Shown here piece by piece: positions 54,318 through 63,640 of a stretch of 64,000 bases of DNA. A model generated the notes under the pieces. The model was not told the origin of the DNA. It saw only the letters and a program-made list of their open reading frames with translations, and did no database searches. Location of the stretch: NCBI RefSeq assembly GCF_022533585.1, contig NZ_CP092827.1, positions 3,388,001 to 3,452,000 of the forward strand. Reading direction: 5' to 3'. Position 1 is the stretch's first letter. Each line of letters starts with the position of its first letter. This stretch comes from Pseudomonas sp. LS.1a. Lineage in GTDB: Bacteria > Pseudomonadota > Gammaproteobacteria > Pseudomonadales > Pseudomonadaceae. The translations under genes and the position numbers were made by a program.

Positions 54318-56789
54318 TCAATGACCCCGCAGGTCTTCGAAGAAGGCCTGCCGCCCATCCACCTGGCTAGACGCACGAGGCGCGGCCGCCGCCTCTGCGT
54401 TGGCCGCCTCCACATGCCAATAGCAGTGCCTGACCGCGCGGGTTACCGCCACGTAGGCCAGGCGCTGCACCTCTTCTTTCTGCGCAGTATCGAAGGGTTG
54501 AGCATCACCGGCCTTGCCCAGCCCGGCCTGGCGATACACCTGGTTCTTGTAGGGGGAGCTGGTCAGGTACTGGCAGTCGCCCAGCATGAACACTGCATCG
54601 GCCTGCAAGCCCTTGGCACTGTGGTAGGTCAACTGGCGCAGCCGGCGGTGCTCGGCGGGCAACGCGGCCTCGGCTTGCAGCACGCTTTGCAGGTGGTCGT
54701 TCATCAGCGCCCTGTCGCTGCCCTTGCGGTACAGCATCATCACCGTCTCGCCACGCTGGTAGTGCTCGATCAGCGTTTCACCCAAGGCGGCCTCGTCTCG
54801 GTCGAACACCTTGACCGGCGAGCCCGGCACCTCGGCCGCCGGGCCACTGGCGCGGGCTTTCTTGCCGGCAATCGCCGGGGTGCCCTTGACCAAGTGTTCG
54901 GCCGCGTCGATCACTTGCTGCTGGCAACGGTAGTTGTCGACCAGCATCACCCGCGTGTTGGCCGGCGACGGGAAGGCCTTGGTGAACTCCATGAAGTACT
55001 TGGGCGAACTGCCGCGCCAGCCGTAGATCGACTGCCAGTCGTCGCCCACGCACAGCAGTGACGAATGCCGGGCATTGCGCCCGGTGTGCATCGCCGGGCC
55101 GCGCCGGCGGATCTCGGCAAGGCTGGCGCGCAGCCAGCTGACGATCTGCGGCGACACATCCTGGAATTCGTCGATCATCAGGTGCGCCAGCGGCCGCAGC
55201 AGCGGGTCGGGCAGCAGCTGCAGGTTTTCCGGGTTGTTCTCGCCGAACAGAGCGAACATGCGGTTGTAGCTCATCACCGGCGGCGACTGGTCCAGCAGGT
55301 GCGCCTCCAGGGCCTTCCAGTACAGGGCCAGGGCCTCGAAGAACAGCGCATCGCTGTCGCCGGAAGGGAAGCTCATCGCCGCCACGGCAGTGTTCACGTC
55401 CAGGCCCAGGTTCTCGATGAAGTTCGCCGCTCCGACAAAGGCATCGAGCAGCGGCGCCGGGGCCAGCTCGCCCTTGACCTTGTATTCGAAGCCGGGGCCG
55501 GCCACGGCATCACCGGCCAGCGAGGCTGCCAGGCGCCGGGCCATGGCATAGTTGTCGAGCCAGATCAGCGGCTGGTCGCAGAAGGCCTGCAACAGGGTGC
55601 GCTTGACCGCCCACTCGGCGCGCACCGCCAGCTTGGCGCCGGGGCGCTGGTACTGCGCGCTTTCCGCCGGGTCGAAGCCGAGCACCAGCAAGGGCCCCTG
55701 GCCGGCCAGACGGCCATGCACATGGAAGCGGCTGCCACGGATCTCGATGGTCTCGCGGCAGGGCTCGATGCCGTTGATCGGCCAGGCGCCGGCGGCGAAC
55801 CACAGGTCCTCGATCACGTCGCACAGCTCCTCGTCGCGCTGGGCAGCCAGCTGGGTTACCTGCGCGCGCTTCTGCACATCGGGGTTATTGGGGTCCAGCG
55901 GTTTCAGCTGCAGGGCTTCGTTGCGCAACAGGCCAACCAGCTCGGCAAAACGTGGGCTTTCGCCCAGCAGGGTGCTGTAACACTGGTTCAGTTGCTGGCG
56001 CTGGGCATCGTTCAGGCGCAGGTCGAACGGGTTGCTGTCGGCCTCGGCCTCGCGCCCGGCCGGCATCTCGTTGCCCAGCGTCTCGAACGCGCGCACCTGG
56101 CCAAAGCCCGGCAGGCTGCGCACCAGCGGCAGGATACGCGAATGAAAGGTGCGCACCAGCTCGCGGGCCTGCGCCGGTTGCAAGTTGATCTGCCATAGCG
56201 CGAACACCTGCAGCAGGCGCTTGATGAAGTCCTTGCGCGACTCGCGGGTGAAGGTGACCACGGTCATCGCGTCCAGTTCATAGCCCAGGTAATGGCGCAA
56301 CAGCAGGATGCGCAGTACCAGCGAGGTGGACTTGCCCGCCCCGGCCCCGGCCACCACGCAGGTGGACGGCGTATCGCTGAAAATCAGCTTCCATTGCGCG
56401 GCACTGGGTTGCGCCTCGGCGGGCAGGCGCTGGGCGACATCGGCCTTGAAACGCTTTTTCAGCTCGGTGGTCAGGGGCAGGCGCCAGTCATCGAACAGGT
56501 TGTCATCCTGGCCCGGCACGGCGGCGGTGTCGGGGCGGGTATCGCGGATTACCAGCACCTGGCGCCCAGCCTCGTAGCCCTCCACCCGCCCGCGCTCGAA
56601 CCCTTCACGCACGCCATCGGCATGGCCACTGCGTTGGCCGCTGGCATGGCCGAGGAACCAGGAGTCGCGGTGCTGGGCCTGCAGGCGGGTCAGGCCACGC
56701 CCCAGCAGGCGGGCCGCCAGGCGGCGCAACCAGGGCAGTTGGGCAGGAGGGGTAAGGTCGGCGGGGGCCTGGGGTTGCTCGTGGGCCAC
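54318..56789 (-). CDS. UvrD/Rep-type superfamily 1 DNA helicase
   Basis: This 823-residue helicase has Walker A AGAGAGKST, motif Ia VTFTRESRKDF, motif II IDEFQDVSPQIVS, motif III GDDWQSIYGWRGS, the MLVDNYR motif IV region, and TYHSAKGLQADAVF as motif V; ATPase residues look complete. The N-terminal 120 residues are a poorly conserved helical region with a Gly/Arg-rich stretch (GHASGQRSGHADGVREGFER), and no nuclease domain is present. The start is taken as GTG at 56789 with GGAG upstream; an ATG at 56834 is possible. It ends eight bases from the NEL gene on the other strand. Confidence 0.85.
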   Translation of the reverse strand: MAHEQPQAPADLTPPAQLPWLRRLAARLLGRGLTRLQAQHRDSWFLGHASGQRSGHADGVREGFERGRVEGYEAGRQVLVIRDTRPDTAAVPGQDDNLFDDWRLPLTTELKKRFKADVAQRLPAEAQPSAAQWKLIFSDTPSTCVVAGAGAGKSTSLVLRILLLRHYLGYELDAMTVVTFTRESRKDFIKRLLQVFALWQINLQPAQARELVRTFHSRILPLVRSLPGFGQVRAFETLGNEMPAGREAEADSNPFDLRLNDAQRQQLNQCYSTLLGESPRFAELVGLLRNEALQLKPLDPNNPDVQKRAQVTQLAAQRDEELCDVIEDLWFAAGAWPINGIEPCRETIEIRGSRFHVHGRLAGQGPLLVLGFDPAESAQYQRPGAKLAVRAEWAVKRTLLQAFCDQPLIWLDNYAMARRLAASLAGDAVAGPGFEYKVKGELAPAPLLDAFVGAANFIENLGLDVNTAVAAMSFPSGDSDALFFEALALYWKALEAHLLDQSPPVMSYNRMFALFGENNPENLQLLPDPLLRPLAHLMIDEFQDVSPQIVSWLRASLAEIRRRGPAMHTGRNARHSSLLCVGDDWQSIYGWRGSSPKYFMEFTKAFPSPANTRVMLVDNYRCQQQVIDAAEHLVKGTPAIAGKKARASGPAAEVPGSPVKVFDRDEAALGETLIEHYQRGETVMMLYRKGSDRALMNDHLQSVLQAEAALPAEHRRLRQLTYHSAKGLQADAVFMLGDCQYLTSSPYKNQVYRQAGLGKAGDAQPFDTAQKEEVQRLAYVAVTRAVRHCYWHVEAANAEAAAAPRASSQVDGRQAFFEDLRGH

Positions 56790-56856
56790 GGTCACTCCGT
56801 TGAAAAACAAAATCAGCGGGCATGTTCGCCGCATCGACAAAAAATCGCCAGCGAAT

Positions 56857-56990
56857 GCTTGCAGATCAGTGGATTAGGCGATGAAGCGGATAAAACACCC
56901 CACCCAGACAAATCTAATTTACTGATAATTTTAAGTCGATATTTACGCTTATTTTCGATGTTTCTTTAGCGCATCATGGCGTCATTCCAC
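56857..56990. other. AT-rich intergenic patch upstream of the pirin gene
   Basis: This stretch is markedly AT-rich against the surrounding DNA (for example TAATTTACTGATAATTTTAA and TATTTACGCTTATTTTCGAT). It lies between the divergent helicase and pirin genes and probably carries their promoters; binding of an MvaT-type xenogeneic silencer is conceivable. Confidence 0.45.
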
Positions 56991-57009
56991 TGATTCAAGG
57001 AGCACGACC

Positions 57010-57708
57010 ATGCTGCAACTGCGACCTTTCGAAAGCCTCGGCCACGCCAACCATGGCTGGCTCGATGCCCACCACCATTTCTCGTTTGCCGAGTACTACG
57101 ACCCGGCGCGCATGCACTGGGGTAACCTGCGGGTATGGAACGACGACCTGATCGCTGCCGGCAGCGGCTTCCCGCCGCACCCGCACCGCGACATGGAAAT
57201 CATCACCTATGTGCGTGAAGGCGCGATCAGCCACCAGGACAGCCTGGGTAACAAAGGCCGCACCGAAGCCGGTGACGTGCAAGTGATGAGCGCCGGTACC
57301 GGCATCGTGCACAGCGAGTACAACCTGGAAGACGTCGACACGCGTATTTTCCAGATCTGGATCGTGCCGGAGCGCACCGGTGAAGCACCGCAGTGGGGTA
57401 CCCGGCCGTTCCCCAAAGGTGAGCGTGGCGAAGGCTTCGTGACCCTGGCCAGCGGCCGCGCGGGCGATGAAGACAGCCTGCAGATCCGCACCGATGCGCG
57501 ATTGGTGGCTGCCACCCTGCGTGCCGGTGAAACTGCCGAGTACCGCTTCGATGCCGCACGCCGGGGTTACCTGGTGCCGGCCAAGGGGCTGGTGGAGGTC
57601 AACGGGCTGCGGGCCAAGGCGCGCGATGGTGTGGCGATCGAGCAGGAGGAGGTGCTACGGGTGACCGCCATCGAGGACAGCGAGATCGTACTGGTGGATG
57701 TGGCCTGA
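57010..57708 (+). CDS. Pirin-family bicupin (YhhW-like)
   Basis: This 232-residue bicupin has the metal-binding set of pirins: HPHRDMEIITYV supplies two histidines, and MSAGTGIVHSEYN a further histidine and glutamate. The C-terminal cupin (residues about 140-230) is degenerate, as usual. Family members show quercetin dioxygenase activity in vitro and act as redox-sensitive regulators elsewhere; a physiological role here is unknown. A CAAGGAG ribosome site precedes the ATG. Confidence 0.88.
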   Translation: MLQLRPFESLGHANHGWLDAHHHFSFAEYYDPARMHWGNLRVWNDDLIAAGSGFPPHPHRDMEIITYVREGAISHQDSLGNKGRTEAGDVQVMSAGTGIVHSEYNLEDVDTRIFQIWIVPERTGEAPQWGTRPFPKGERGEGFVTLASGRAGDEDSLQIRTDARLVAATLRAGETAEYRFDAARRGYLVPAKGLVEVNGLRAKARDGVAIEQEEVLRVTAIEDSEIVLVDVA

Positions 57709-57749
57709 TGGATCGGGCCAGTTCAGGCTGCCTTGTACTGCCTGCACTG

Positions 57750-57850
57750 GCCTCATCGCCGGCAAGCCAGCTAACACAGGAACCATGCAGGCCTGAAAAT
57801 TGATGTAAGGCCTGTACGGTCCCTGTGTGGCTGGCTTGTGGTGGCGACGA
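57750..57850. repeat. Degenerate inverted repeat, decayed REP pair
   Basis: CTCATCGCCGGCAAGCCAGC then TAACACAGG is partly inverted downstream as CCTGTGTGGCTGGCTTG and GGTGGCGA. It has the spacing of a REP pair but with CAGC/GCTG in place of CCGC/GCGG. It lies between the convergent pirin and MetA-like genes. Confidence 0.6.
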
Positions 57851-57882
57851 ACCGCGGCGATGGGCTGTACAGCAGCCCCTTT

Positions 57883-58782
57883 TCAGAAGGGCAAGGTCAG
57901 CTTCAACCAGTAGGCATCACCCTGTGCGCGGTTGCGCACTCCGGTTTCCTTCGACCATTTCGCCGTCACGAACCAGCCATCCTTGCCGCTGTACTTGATC
58001 GACGGGCCAACGGCAAAGCTGCGCCCTTTGTTGTCGTCGATGCGCTCGCCATCCTGATTGTCGTCTGTCGTCTGCCGGTAGTAATACCCCCCTACCCCCA
58101 GCACCCAACCATTCCCAAGCCCCCAACCCACGGCATAGTCCACATGAAATTCCTGGCCCGAGCGGTAATCGGTGGCCGGGTTGCGGCGGTTGAAGTCGTA
58201 CATCACCTTGGCATCCAGGTTGAGCCCGGCCGGGTCGACATAGCTCATCGCATACACCGGCTCGAACACCCAGTAGTTGCGCCCGGGGTTGGCCAGGTCA
58301 TCCTTGTCGTAGCGGCCAGTGGGGGCAATCATGTCGAAAGCCAGGATGCTGTGGAACTTGTCGCTGTGGTGAAAGCCCAGCGCCGGGCCGAAGATCACAT
58401 CGCCCAGGCCGCTGTTGTGCTGCGACTGACCATTGAGCGACACCTTGACGTCCACCAGCGGCACGATCGCATGCAGCGCCAGGCTGGCGCCCAGCACCGT
58501 GTAGTCACTCACCCAGATCAGCCGCGGCACGATGGCGTTGGCGCGCACGCGAAAGTCCACCGGCAGCTTGCGCCCGTCGTTGCCACGCAGGTTGTCGGCT
58601 TCGTAATGGTTGACGAACAGCTGGCCATAGAAGCCCGGCGGCGGCATGGCGCCGGACATGTAGTTTTCGGCACCCAGCGGGTACGAGGTGCCGCCCCCTT
58701 CGGTGGCATGGGACAGGTTGGCAGCGCCAAACAACGAGGCGCACACGGCAAGGCGAAGCAGGTTCGCTAGGGTCGGGTTCAT
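57883..58782 (-). CDS. Outer-membrane MetA-pathway phenol-degradation-like protein
   Basis: This 299-residue protein has a signal sequence ending in LFGAANLSHA and a beta-barrel pattern, with YKGQLF-type aromatic strands, SGLGDVIFGPALGFHHSDKF and IAPTGRYDKDDLANPGRNYW matching the same family as the porin of the nitrile cluster. It starts 77 bp after dmpP and is presumably the last gene of the phenol hydroxylase operon, serving uptake of the hydrophobic aromatic. A continuous frame through dmpP is a shadow; the ATG at 58782 is chosen for the signal peptide. Confidence 0.8.
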   Translation of the reverse strand: MNPTLANLLRLAVCASLFGAANLSHATEGGGTSYPLGAENYMSGAMPPPGFYGQLFVNHYEADNLRGNDGRKLPVDFRVRANAIVPRLIWVSDYTVLGASLALHAIVPLVDVKVSLNGQSQHNSGLGDVIFGPALGFHHSDKFHSILAFDMIAPTGRYDKDDLANPGRNYWVFEPVYAMSYVDPAGLNLDAKVMYDFNRRNPATDYRSGQEFHVDYAVGWGLGNGWVLGVGGYYYRQTTDDNQDGERIDDNKGRSFAVGPSIKYSGKDGWFVTAKWSKETGVRNRAQGDAYWLKLTLPF

Positions 58783-58859
58783 CGGGTCAACCTTTGTTGT
58801 TGTTATCGGTCGGGTGCACGCAGGCCCCCCGCAGGTCAGGGAGCCGGGCAGCAAAGGGT

Positions 58860-59921
58860 TCAGATGCGCTTGAACAGGGCCGAACGCTGGCCGTCGGTGG
58901 CACCGTCTGCGGCGCTGTAGAAGCGCTCCATGAAGATGTCGCGCTCGAACAGGCGCCCCTGCATCAGGCAAGTGATGGCCGCATCGATCATCGGTGGCGG
59001 GCCGCAAAGGTAGGCCTTGTGACCGTTGAAGCGGCCCTCGAAATGCTGCCTGGCCGCGTCGTGCACGTAGCCGCGCACACCTTGCCACTGCACGTCCTCG
59101 GCGGCCTGGCTGAGGGCCGGCACGTAGCTGAAATTGGCATGCCGGGCAGCCAGCGCCTCGAACAGCTCGCGGTTGTACAGCTCGGCACGGGTGCGGGCGC
59201 CCTGGAACAGGGTGATGCGCCGGGTGTCGCCACGCGCCAGCAGGTCGAGGATCATCGACTGCGGGCTGGACAGCCCCGAACCACCAGCGATGAAAATCAG
59301 GTCCCCCGGCTGCGAGCTGCGCACGAAGAACTGCCCGTAAGGGCCGGACAGCTCCAGTGCGTCGCCCACCTTGAGCTGCCGGTGGATGTGCCCGGTAGCC
59401 ACGCCGCCTTCCACCAGGCGCACATGCAGCTCCAACTCGTCGGCCTGCTGCGGCGGGTTGGCCAGGGAGAACGCCCGGGTGCCTTCGATGCCCGGCAGTT
59501 GCAGGTTCACGTACTGCCCGGCCTGGAAGGCCATCGGCCGGTCGAGCTTGAGGTGAACACCGCGGATGGTCGGCGACAATTCCACCAGCCGGGTGACCAC
59601 GGCGCGATAGTCCTGTACTGGCAGGCCGGCGAAGTCCGGGTCGACATCGATGTCGGCTTCGATCACCAGGTCGCTCTGCGGGATGGCGCAGCAGGCCAGT
59701 ACCTTGCCCTCGTCGCGCTCCATGTCCATCAGCGCAAATGACGAGGCCGCCCCCAGGTCGACTTCGCCTTCGAGCACCTGGCACTTGCAGGTGGCACAGG
59801 TGCCGTGGCCGCAGGCAAACGGCAGCCACACGCCCTGGCGCAGGGCGGCCTCGAGGATGGTCTGGCCCTCCTCCACTTCAATCTGTTCGCCGGTGGGTTC
59901 GATGGTGACTTGGTAGCTCAT
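58860..59921 (-). CDS. dmpP: Phenol hydroxylase reductase component (DmpP-type)
   Basis: This 353-residue reductase passes electrons from NADH through FAD and a plant-type [2Fe-2S] centre to the hydroxylase. The iron-sulfur ligands are Cys37, Cys42, Cys45 (CGHGTCATC) and Cys77; the FAD site is RAFSLANPP and the NADH site IAGGSGLSSP. Length equals DmpP. It follows dmpO by 11 bp. Confidence 0.93.
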   Translation of the reverse strand: MSYQVTIEPTGEQIEVEEGQTILEAALRQGVWLPFACGHGTCATCKCQVLEGEVDLGAASSFALMDMERDEGKVLACCAIPQSDLVIEADIDVDPDFAGLPVQDYRAVVTRLVELSPTIRGVHLKLDRPMAFQAGQYVNLQLPGIEGTRAFSLANPPQQADELELHVRLVEGGVATGHIHRQLKVGDALELSGPYGQFFVRSSQPGDLIFIAGGSGLSSPQSMILDLLARGDTRRITLFQGARTRAELYNRELFEALAARHANFSYVPALSQAAEDVQWQGVRGYVHDAARQHFEGRFNGHKAYLCGPPPMIDAAITCLMQGRLFERDIFMERFYSAADGATDGQRSALFKRI

Positions 59922-59932
59922 GGCAGCATTCC

Positions 59933-60292
59933 TCAGTTATGGCTGCCGCCCAGGCCATCGAGGCCAGGGGTATGCAGGTGCAGCAGGCTCTTGTGGGCGA
60001 TACCGTTGGCGGCCAGGCCACAGGCCAGGTCAGGGCTGAACGGCTGCTCGTCCAGGCGCCAGCGCGCTACGCTAAAGTCGACCCGGGCGGCATCCGGGTG
60101 CAGGGCAATGGCCGGCTTGACTACCTGCTCGATGAAGGCGGCGAAGGGTTGCGCCGGGTCCACCGGCAGGGTGAAGGGTGCGCAGAACAGCAAGTGGTTT
60201 TCCCAGCACAGGTACACCAGCTGGGCGCCGTGGAAGTTGGCCTGGCGGTCCAGGGGTTGGGCAGTGTAGGTGCCGATGGCGGTCACGGGCAT
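59933..60292 (-). CDS. dmpO: Phenol hydroxylase component DmpO-type
   Basis: This 119-residue protein has the length and position of DmpO, the third subunit of the hydroxylase core. It contains the family stretches FHGAQLVYLCWENHLLFCAP and DPAQPFAAFIEQVVKP. In the known dimer of trimers it binds at the outer edge of the large subunit. The ATG at 60292 is preferred over an upstream frame; it follows dmpN by 65 bp. Confidence 0.9.
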   Translation of the reverse strand: MPVTAIGTYTAQPLDRQANFHGAQLVYLCWENHLLFCAPFTLPVDPAQPFAAFIEQVVKPAIALHPDAARVDFSVARWRLDEQPFSPDLACGLAANGIAHKSLLHLHTPGLDGLGGSHN

Positions 60293-60357
60293 GGCAATGT
60301 TCCTCTTGTTCTTGTCGGGGCCAGGGCGCAGCAACGGCGCCCTGGCGCTTCAGTGGT

Positions 60358-61872
60358 TCAGCCGGCCTGGCGCTCGGTGCCCTGCACGGCCTGCCAGCGC
60401 TGCTGTTCGGGTGAGCCCTGGTACTCGAAGTTGTCCTGCCCGGGGGCGATGTTGTAGTAGTCGCGCACCACTGCCTCGACATCGCCGCCACCGCAGTTGC
60501 CCTGCAGGATCTGGTGCACCGGCAGCCAGGCCTGCACGTACTTTTCCGGTTCGAAGGCGAAGATGTCGCAGCAGCCATCAGAGCAGAAGTGGTAACGCTC
60601 GCCTTCATGCACCAGGCTGCGGTGGCTCAGTTGCGTGGGCGCATCCGGCTCGGTGAAGGCCAGCGGAATCTGGCACACCTGGCACAGCATCGGCAGCGTC
60701 GGGTTGTAGAAGCGCTCGCCGCGCGCCTGCAGTTCGCGCCAGTGCTCGTAGCGTGGCCGGTAGTAGCGGTCGAAGGTGTCCGGGTACTTGGCCGACAGCC
60801 AGTCCAGTTCCTCGTCGGTGGGGATCCAGGTGTGAAAGTTGGTGGCCTGGCTGTACTGGTAGAAGATCGACCAGGCCTGGTGGCTGATGTGTTCCTTGCC
60901 GATGGTGGTCTGCTCGACATACTTCGGCGGGCGAATGCCGTAGCGTTCCAGGTCCTTGAACAGCGCGCCGCCGGCCTGCTCGAAGTACACCTCCCAGGCT
61001 TCGGCCCAGGACATCACCTTGTTCGGCAGCATGTAGTCCATCATCATCCCGACCAGGGTCAGCAACCGATAGCCACGCCAGAACCACTTGTCGATCCAGC
61101 GCTGCACGATGGGCACGTTGTCCTCGTGCTGTTCCAGCAGGAACTTGATCACCTCCAGGCCCAGGGTCATGTGCCTGGCCTCGTCGGACTGCGCCGAGAA
61201 GCCAAAGGTGACCGTGGCCATGTCGCCATTGAACGCCGCGCCCGACATGAACGGCACGAACAGCAGGTTGGTCAGCACGTACTCGAACGAGAACGAAATG
61301 GCAGTGAGGAACTCGAACGGGCCAGCCGTGCGCGCATCCTCGAAGAACGACTTGGGCACCGACAGGAACCACACCCGGTCGTGCATGTGGGCAAAGTCAT
61401 GCAGGCCGTTGAAGTGCTTGTTGTAGTGGCTCATGGCGTGCACCTGGGTCTGCACGTGGCGCAGCTCGTCGATGGCCTGCATCTGGCAGGCCACCCGCGC
61501 ACCGGCGCCGCCAAAGTGCCGGCCGACCCGGGCGAAGCCTTGGTAGGCCTGGTACTCCAGGGGCGTGACACCGCTCAGGAACAACTTCAGGGCATTGACG
61601 TAACGGGCGTCGGAGATGTTCTGGTGGCCGTTGTTCTGGGCAAAGGCATCGAAGATGGCGTACAGCTTCTTCTCTTTCTCGGCCTGGTATTTCCAGTAGG
61701 CGTCCATGGTCAGGCGGAACGGGTCTTCCCACTTGTCCCAGTCGGTGATCTTGATACCTTCGAACCGCTCGTAGGGGTAGATGGCGTCCTTGCTCTGGTA
61801 GCTCGGCTCCCAGCCCAGGTCTCGGGTCAGGCAGCGGTACTTGTCTTTCTGGTTGAGGCGCTTGGCGGCCAT
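60358..61872 (-). CDS. dmpN: Phenol hydroxylase large subunit (DmpN-type, di-iron)
   Basis: This 504-residue subunit holds the di-iron active site that hydroxylates phenol (or toluene-type aromatics) to catechol. Iron ligands read as Glu106 (LEYQAY), Glu136 and His139 (DELRH), Glu197 (SFEYVL) and Glu231 and His234 (DEARH). The C-terminal YHFS domain (ERYHFCSDGCCDIFAFEPEK) typical of this group is complete. Length is near that of DmpN. The ATG at 61872 is supported by family start MAAKRLNQKD. Confidence 0.95.
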   Translation of the reverse strand: MAAKRLNQKDKYRCLTRDLGWEPSYQSKDAIYPYERFEGIKITDWDKWEDPFRLTMDAYWKYQAEKEKKLYAIFDAFAQNNGHQNISDARYVNALKLFLSGVTPLEYQAYQGFARVGRHFGGAGARVACQMQAIDELRHVQTQVHAMSHYNKHFNGLHDFAHMHDRVWFLSVPKSFFEDARTAGPFEFLTAISFSFEYVLTNLLFVPFMSGAAFNGDMATVTFGFSAQSDEARHMTLGLEVIKFLLEQHEDNVPIVQRWIDKWFWRGYRLLTLVGMMMDYMLPNKVMSWAEAWEVYFEQAGGALFKDLERYGIRPPKYVEQTTIGKEHISHQAWSIFYQYSQATNFHTWIPTDEELDWLSAKYPDTFDRYYRPRYEHWRELQARGERFYNPTLPMLCQVCQIPLAFTEPDAPTQLSHRSLVHEGERYHFCSDGCCDIFAFEPEKYVQAWLPVHQILQGNCGGGDVEAVVRDYYNIAPGQDNFEYQGSPEQQRWQAVQGTERQAG

Positions 61873-61903
61873 GGTGGTCTCCGGGTTCTTGTCGTTGTGC
61901 GGA

Positions 61904-62173
61904 TCAGTTCCAGTGCAGGGCGAAGCAGTCTTCGTCTTCCTCAACGTTGCCACCCAGGGTGATCACGTCGATCAGCATTTCCTGCACGTCCCATTCACGG
62001 CCGATTTTTTCTTCCACCGTGGCCCGGTGGATTTCCAGGCGCCCTTCGGCCTGCACGCGGATCATCGCCGGCTGGTGCTGCACCTGGGCGTGGGGATTGT
62101 CCTGGGTGATGGCCTCGACGATGTAGCGGGCGCTGTCGTTGTCCTGGAGGGCGATGTAGACGAGGGAAGTCAT
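61904..62173 (-). CDS. dmpM: Phenol hydroxylase activator (DmpM-type)
   Basis: This 89-residue cofactorless effector starts MTSLVYIALQDNDSARYIVE and has the MmoB/DmpM fold pattern. It binds the hydroxylase to shape the active site and control electron transfer. Its ATG overlaps the dmpL stop by four bases (ATGA), and the longer frame upstream overlaps dmpL and is not used. Confidence 0.93.
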   Translation of the reverse strand: MTSLVYIALQDNDSARYIVEAITQDNPHAQVQHQPAMIRVQAEGRLEIHRATVEEKIGREWDVQEMLIDVITLGGNVEEDEDCFALHWN

Positions 62174-63165
62174 GCGGCGTCTCCACTGAGGCCGAGTTTT
62201 TTCAGGCGTGCGCCAAAGGCGCTGTCGCAGGCATCCAGCGCGTCGCGGCCGGGGCCGGCCTCGGCCAGCGGCAGCAGCGCTTGCACGGCTCGCCCGCGCC
62301 ATTGGCTGACCCAACCTTCGATCAGCTGGCGGTTGTGCGGGCTCTCGGCGACCGCGGTCTTGACCAGCGCATCGACCCAGCGCTGGCTCTCGGCGAACCA
62401 CAGGCGCATGAACTCGGTGAGCATGCCCAGTTGCCCTGCCCCGGCGGCCACCAGCTGCGCATCGAAGTGTTCGAACAGCAACGGGTACACCAGGCCGTCG
62501 CTGACCAGGTTCTGCGCCAGGCTCAGCTCGAACCAGTCGCGTATCACCAGGCTGTCCTCGACATAGCGCCGCACCCCTTGCCAAGCCGGCTCGTCCAGCC
62601 AGCGCTGCTTGGCCTCGGCCAGCAGTGCCAGGCCGTCGTCCTCCAGCAGCAGGCCGATGCGCGACAGGTACTGGGCGATGGCCAGGCGGTCCATGGCCTG
62701 GAACATGTGCATCTGGGTGACGCTGGTGCCGAAGGCGTCGGCGGCGATGCCGCTGTTGTTCATGTTGGCGCCCAGTTCGGCGTGGCGCAGCGGCAGCAGC
62801 AGGCGTGCGACCAGGGCACGGGTTGCCGCCGGCAGGCTGGCCAGCAGCTCGCGCTTTTCACAGAAGGCAAAGCTGTGCTCGGCGTTTTCCTGCATGCGCG
62901 CCCGGGCCTGCACGTACGTGCCGTAGTAGTACTGGCGCGGGTCGCTGACGGCGTACCAGTCGGCCATCTGCAGCGCGGTGCGGCTGGGGTCGTTGAGCAG
63001 CTTGTCGGGCTGCCACAGCGGGCGGTAGTGGAAGTTGGTGGCCGCTTCGATATCGAAACTGGCTTCCTGGTACCGGCTGGCCGGCTTGTCGCCGAAACGG
63101 CGGCGGGTATGGCTGAAGGTCTGGCGGATCGGCTCGACCGTGGCCATCTTGATCTCGATACTCAT
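62170..63165 (-). CDS. dmpL: Phenol hydroxylase small subunit (DmpL-type)
   Basis: This 331-residue protein, the same length as DmpL, is the beta subunit of the hydroxylase core: a di-iron-type helical bundle that has lost the metal site. Motifs include FGDKPASRYQEASFD, AELGANMNNSGIAADAFGTS and the HMFQAMDRLAIAQYLSRI helix. It starts at the ATG at 63165, 55 bp after dmpK; a longer ORF upstream is a shadow of dmpK. Confidence 0.94.
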   Translation of the reverse strand: MSIEIKMATVEPIRQTFSHTRRRFGDKPASRYQEASFDIEAATNFHYRPLWQPDKLLNDPSRTALQMADWYAVSDPRQYYYGTYVQARARMQENAEHSFAFCEKRELLASLPAATRALVARLLLPLRHAELGANMNNSGIAADAFGTSVTQMHMFQAMDRLAIAQYLSRIGLLLEDDGLALLAEAKQRWLDEPAWQGVRRYVEDSLVIRDWFELSLAQNLVSDGLVYPLLFEHFDAQLVAAGAGQLGMLTEFMRLWFAESQRWVDALVKTAVAESPHNRQLIEGWVSQWRGRAVQALLPLAEAGPGRDALDACDSAFGARLKKLGLSGDAA

Positions 63166-63220
63166 GCAAGGCGTCCTGTACTTGTTGTTGTGGGGATGCA
63201 ACGTGCCGACAAACGGCGCT

Positions 63221-63478
63221 TCATTCGTCCTCGTCGCGGCTTTCGCCATAGCGCCACTTCTGCATGTCGGCATCGACGGCGGCGGCCATCGCAGCGTCCA
63301 TGTGGCGGACCCGGTTGCTGGCGCAGAAGCTGGCGAAGGCCGTACGCGGCAGGACCAGTTCGACGAACAGATCCGGGTAACCGATGGCAAAGTCGAACTC
63401 GACAAAGGTGGAATCCGGCTCGCTGCGTACGCGGACGTAGCGCGGCATCTGCTCGAAGGGTGTGGTGGCTGGGGTCAT
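63221..63478 (-). CDS. dmpK: Phenol hydroxylase assembly protein (DmpK-type)
   Basis: This 85-residue protein is the first gene of the operon and resembles DmpK, which helps assemble active hydroxylase but is not needed for catalysis. Visible family segment: PRYVRVRSEPDSTFVEFDFA. The ATG at 63478 has CGGAG nine bases ahead and lies about 25 bases after the predicted start of transcription from the sigma-54 promoter. Confidence 0.88.
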   Translation of the reverse strand: MTPATTPFEQMPRYVRVRSEPDSTFVEFDFAIGYPDLFVELVLPRTAFASFCASNRVRHMDAAMAAAVDADMQKWRYGESRDEDE

Positions 63479-63513
63479 GCGCGGGTGCTCCGGTTGGACG
63501 TGCCAAGGGCTAG

Positions 63514-63529
63514 AGCAACGGCTGTGCCA
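63514..63529 (-). promoter_or_regulatory. Sigma-54 promoter of the phenol hydroxylase operon
   Basis: On the minus strand the site is TGGCACAGCCGTTGCT, an exact match to TGGCAC-N5-TTGCW. It lies 36-51 bp ahead of the dmpK ATG. An AT-rich bend-prone tract at 63557-63592 between it and the activator sites is a likely IHF region. This is the layout of the DmpR-controlled Po and XylR-controlled Pu promoters. Confidence 0.85.
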
Positions 63530-63640
63530 GGCGCTTGAAAAACCGCAAAGCCAAGACATAACCAATTGTTTTTAAAAAATTTTTAAATCATGGATGGGTT
63601 GACCAACCCCTGTGCGGCCGGCGCGCCACAGCCGGCCCGA

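Noticed and set aside
55065..56198. 377-codon ORF antisense to the UvrD-type helicase
   Set aside because: It covers helicase motifs on the other strand and shows no domain of its own.
57883..59829. 648-codon continuous frame covering dmpP and the MetA-like gene
   Set aside because: The first half is dmpP read in the wrong frame. Only the last 299 codons, after a signal-peptide start at 58782, are real.
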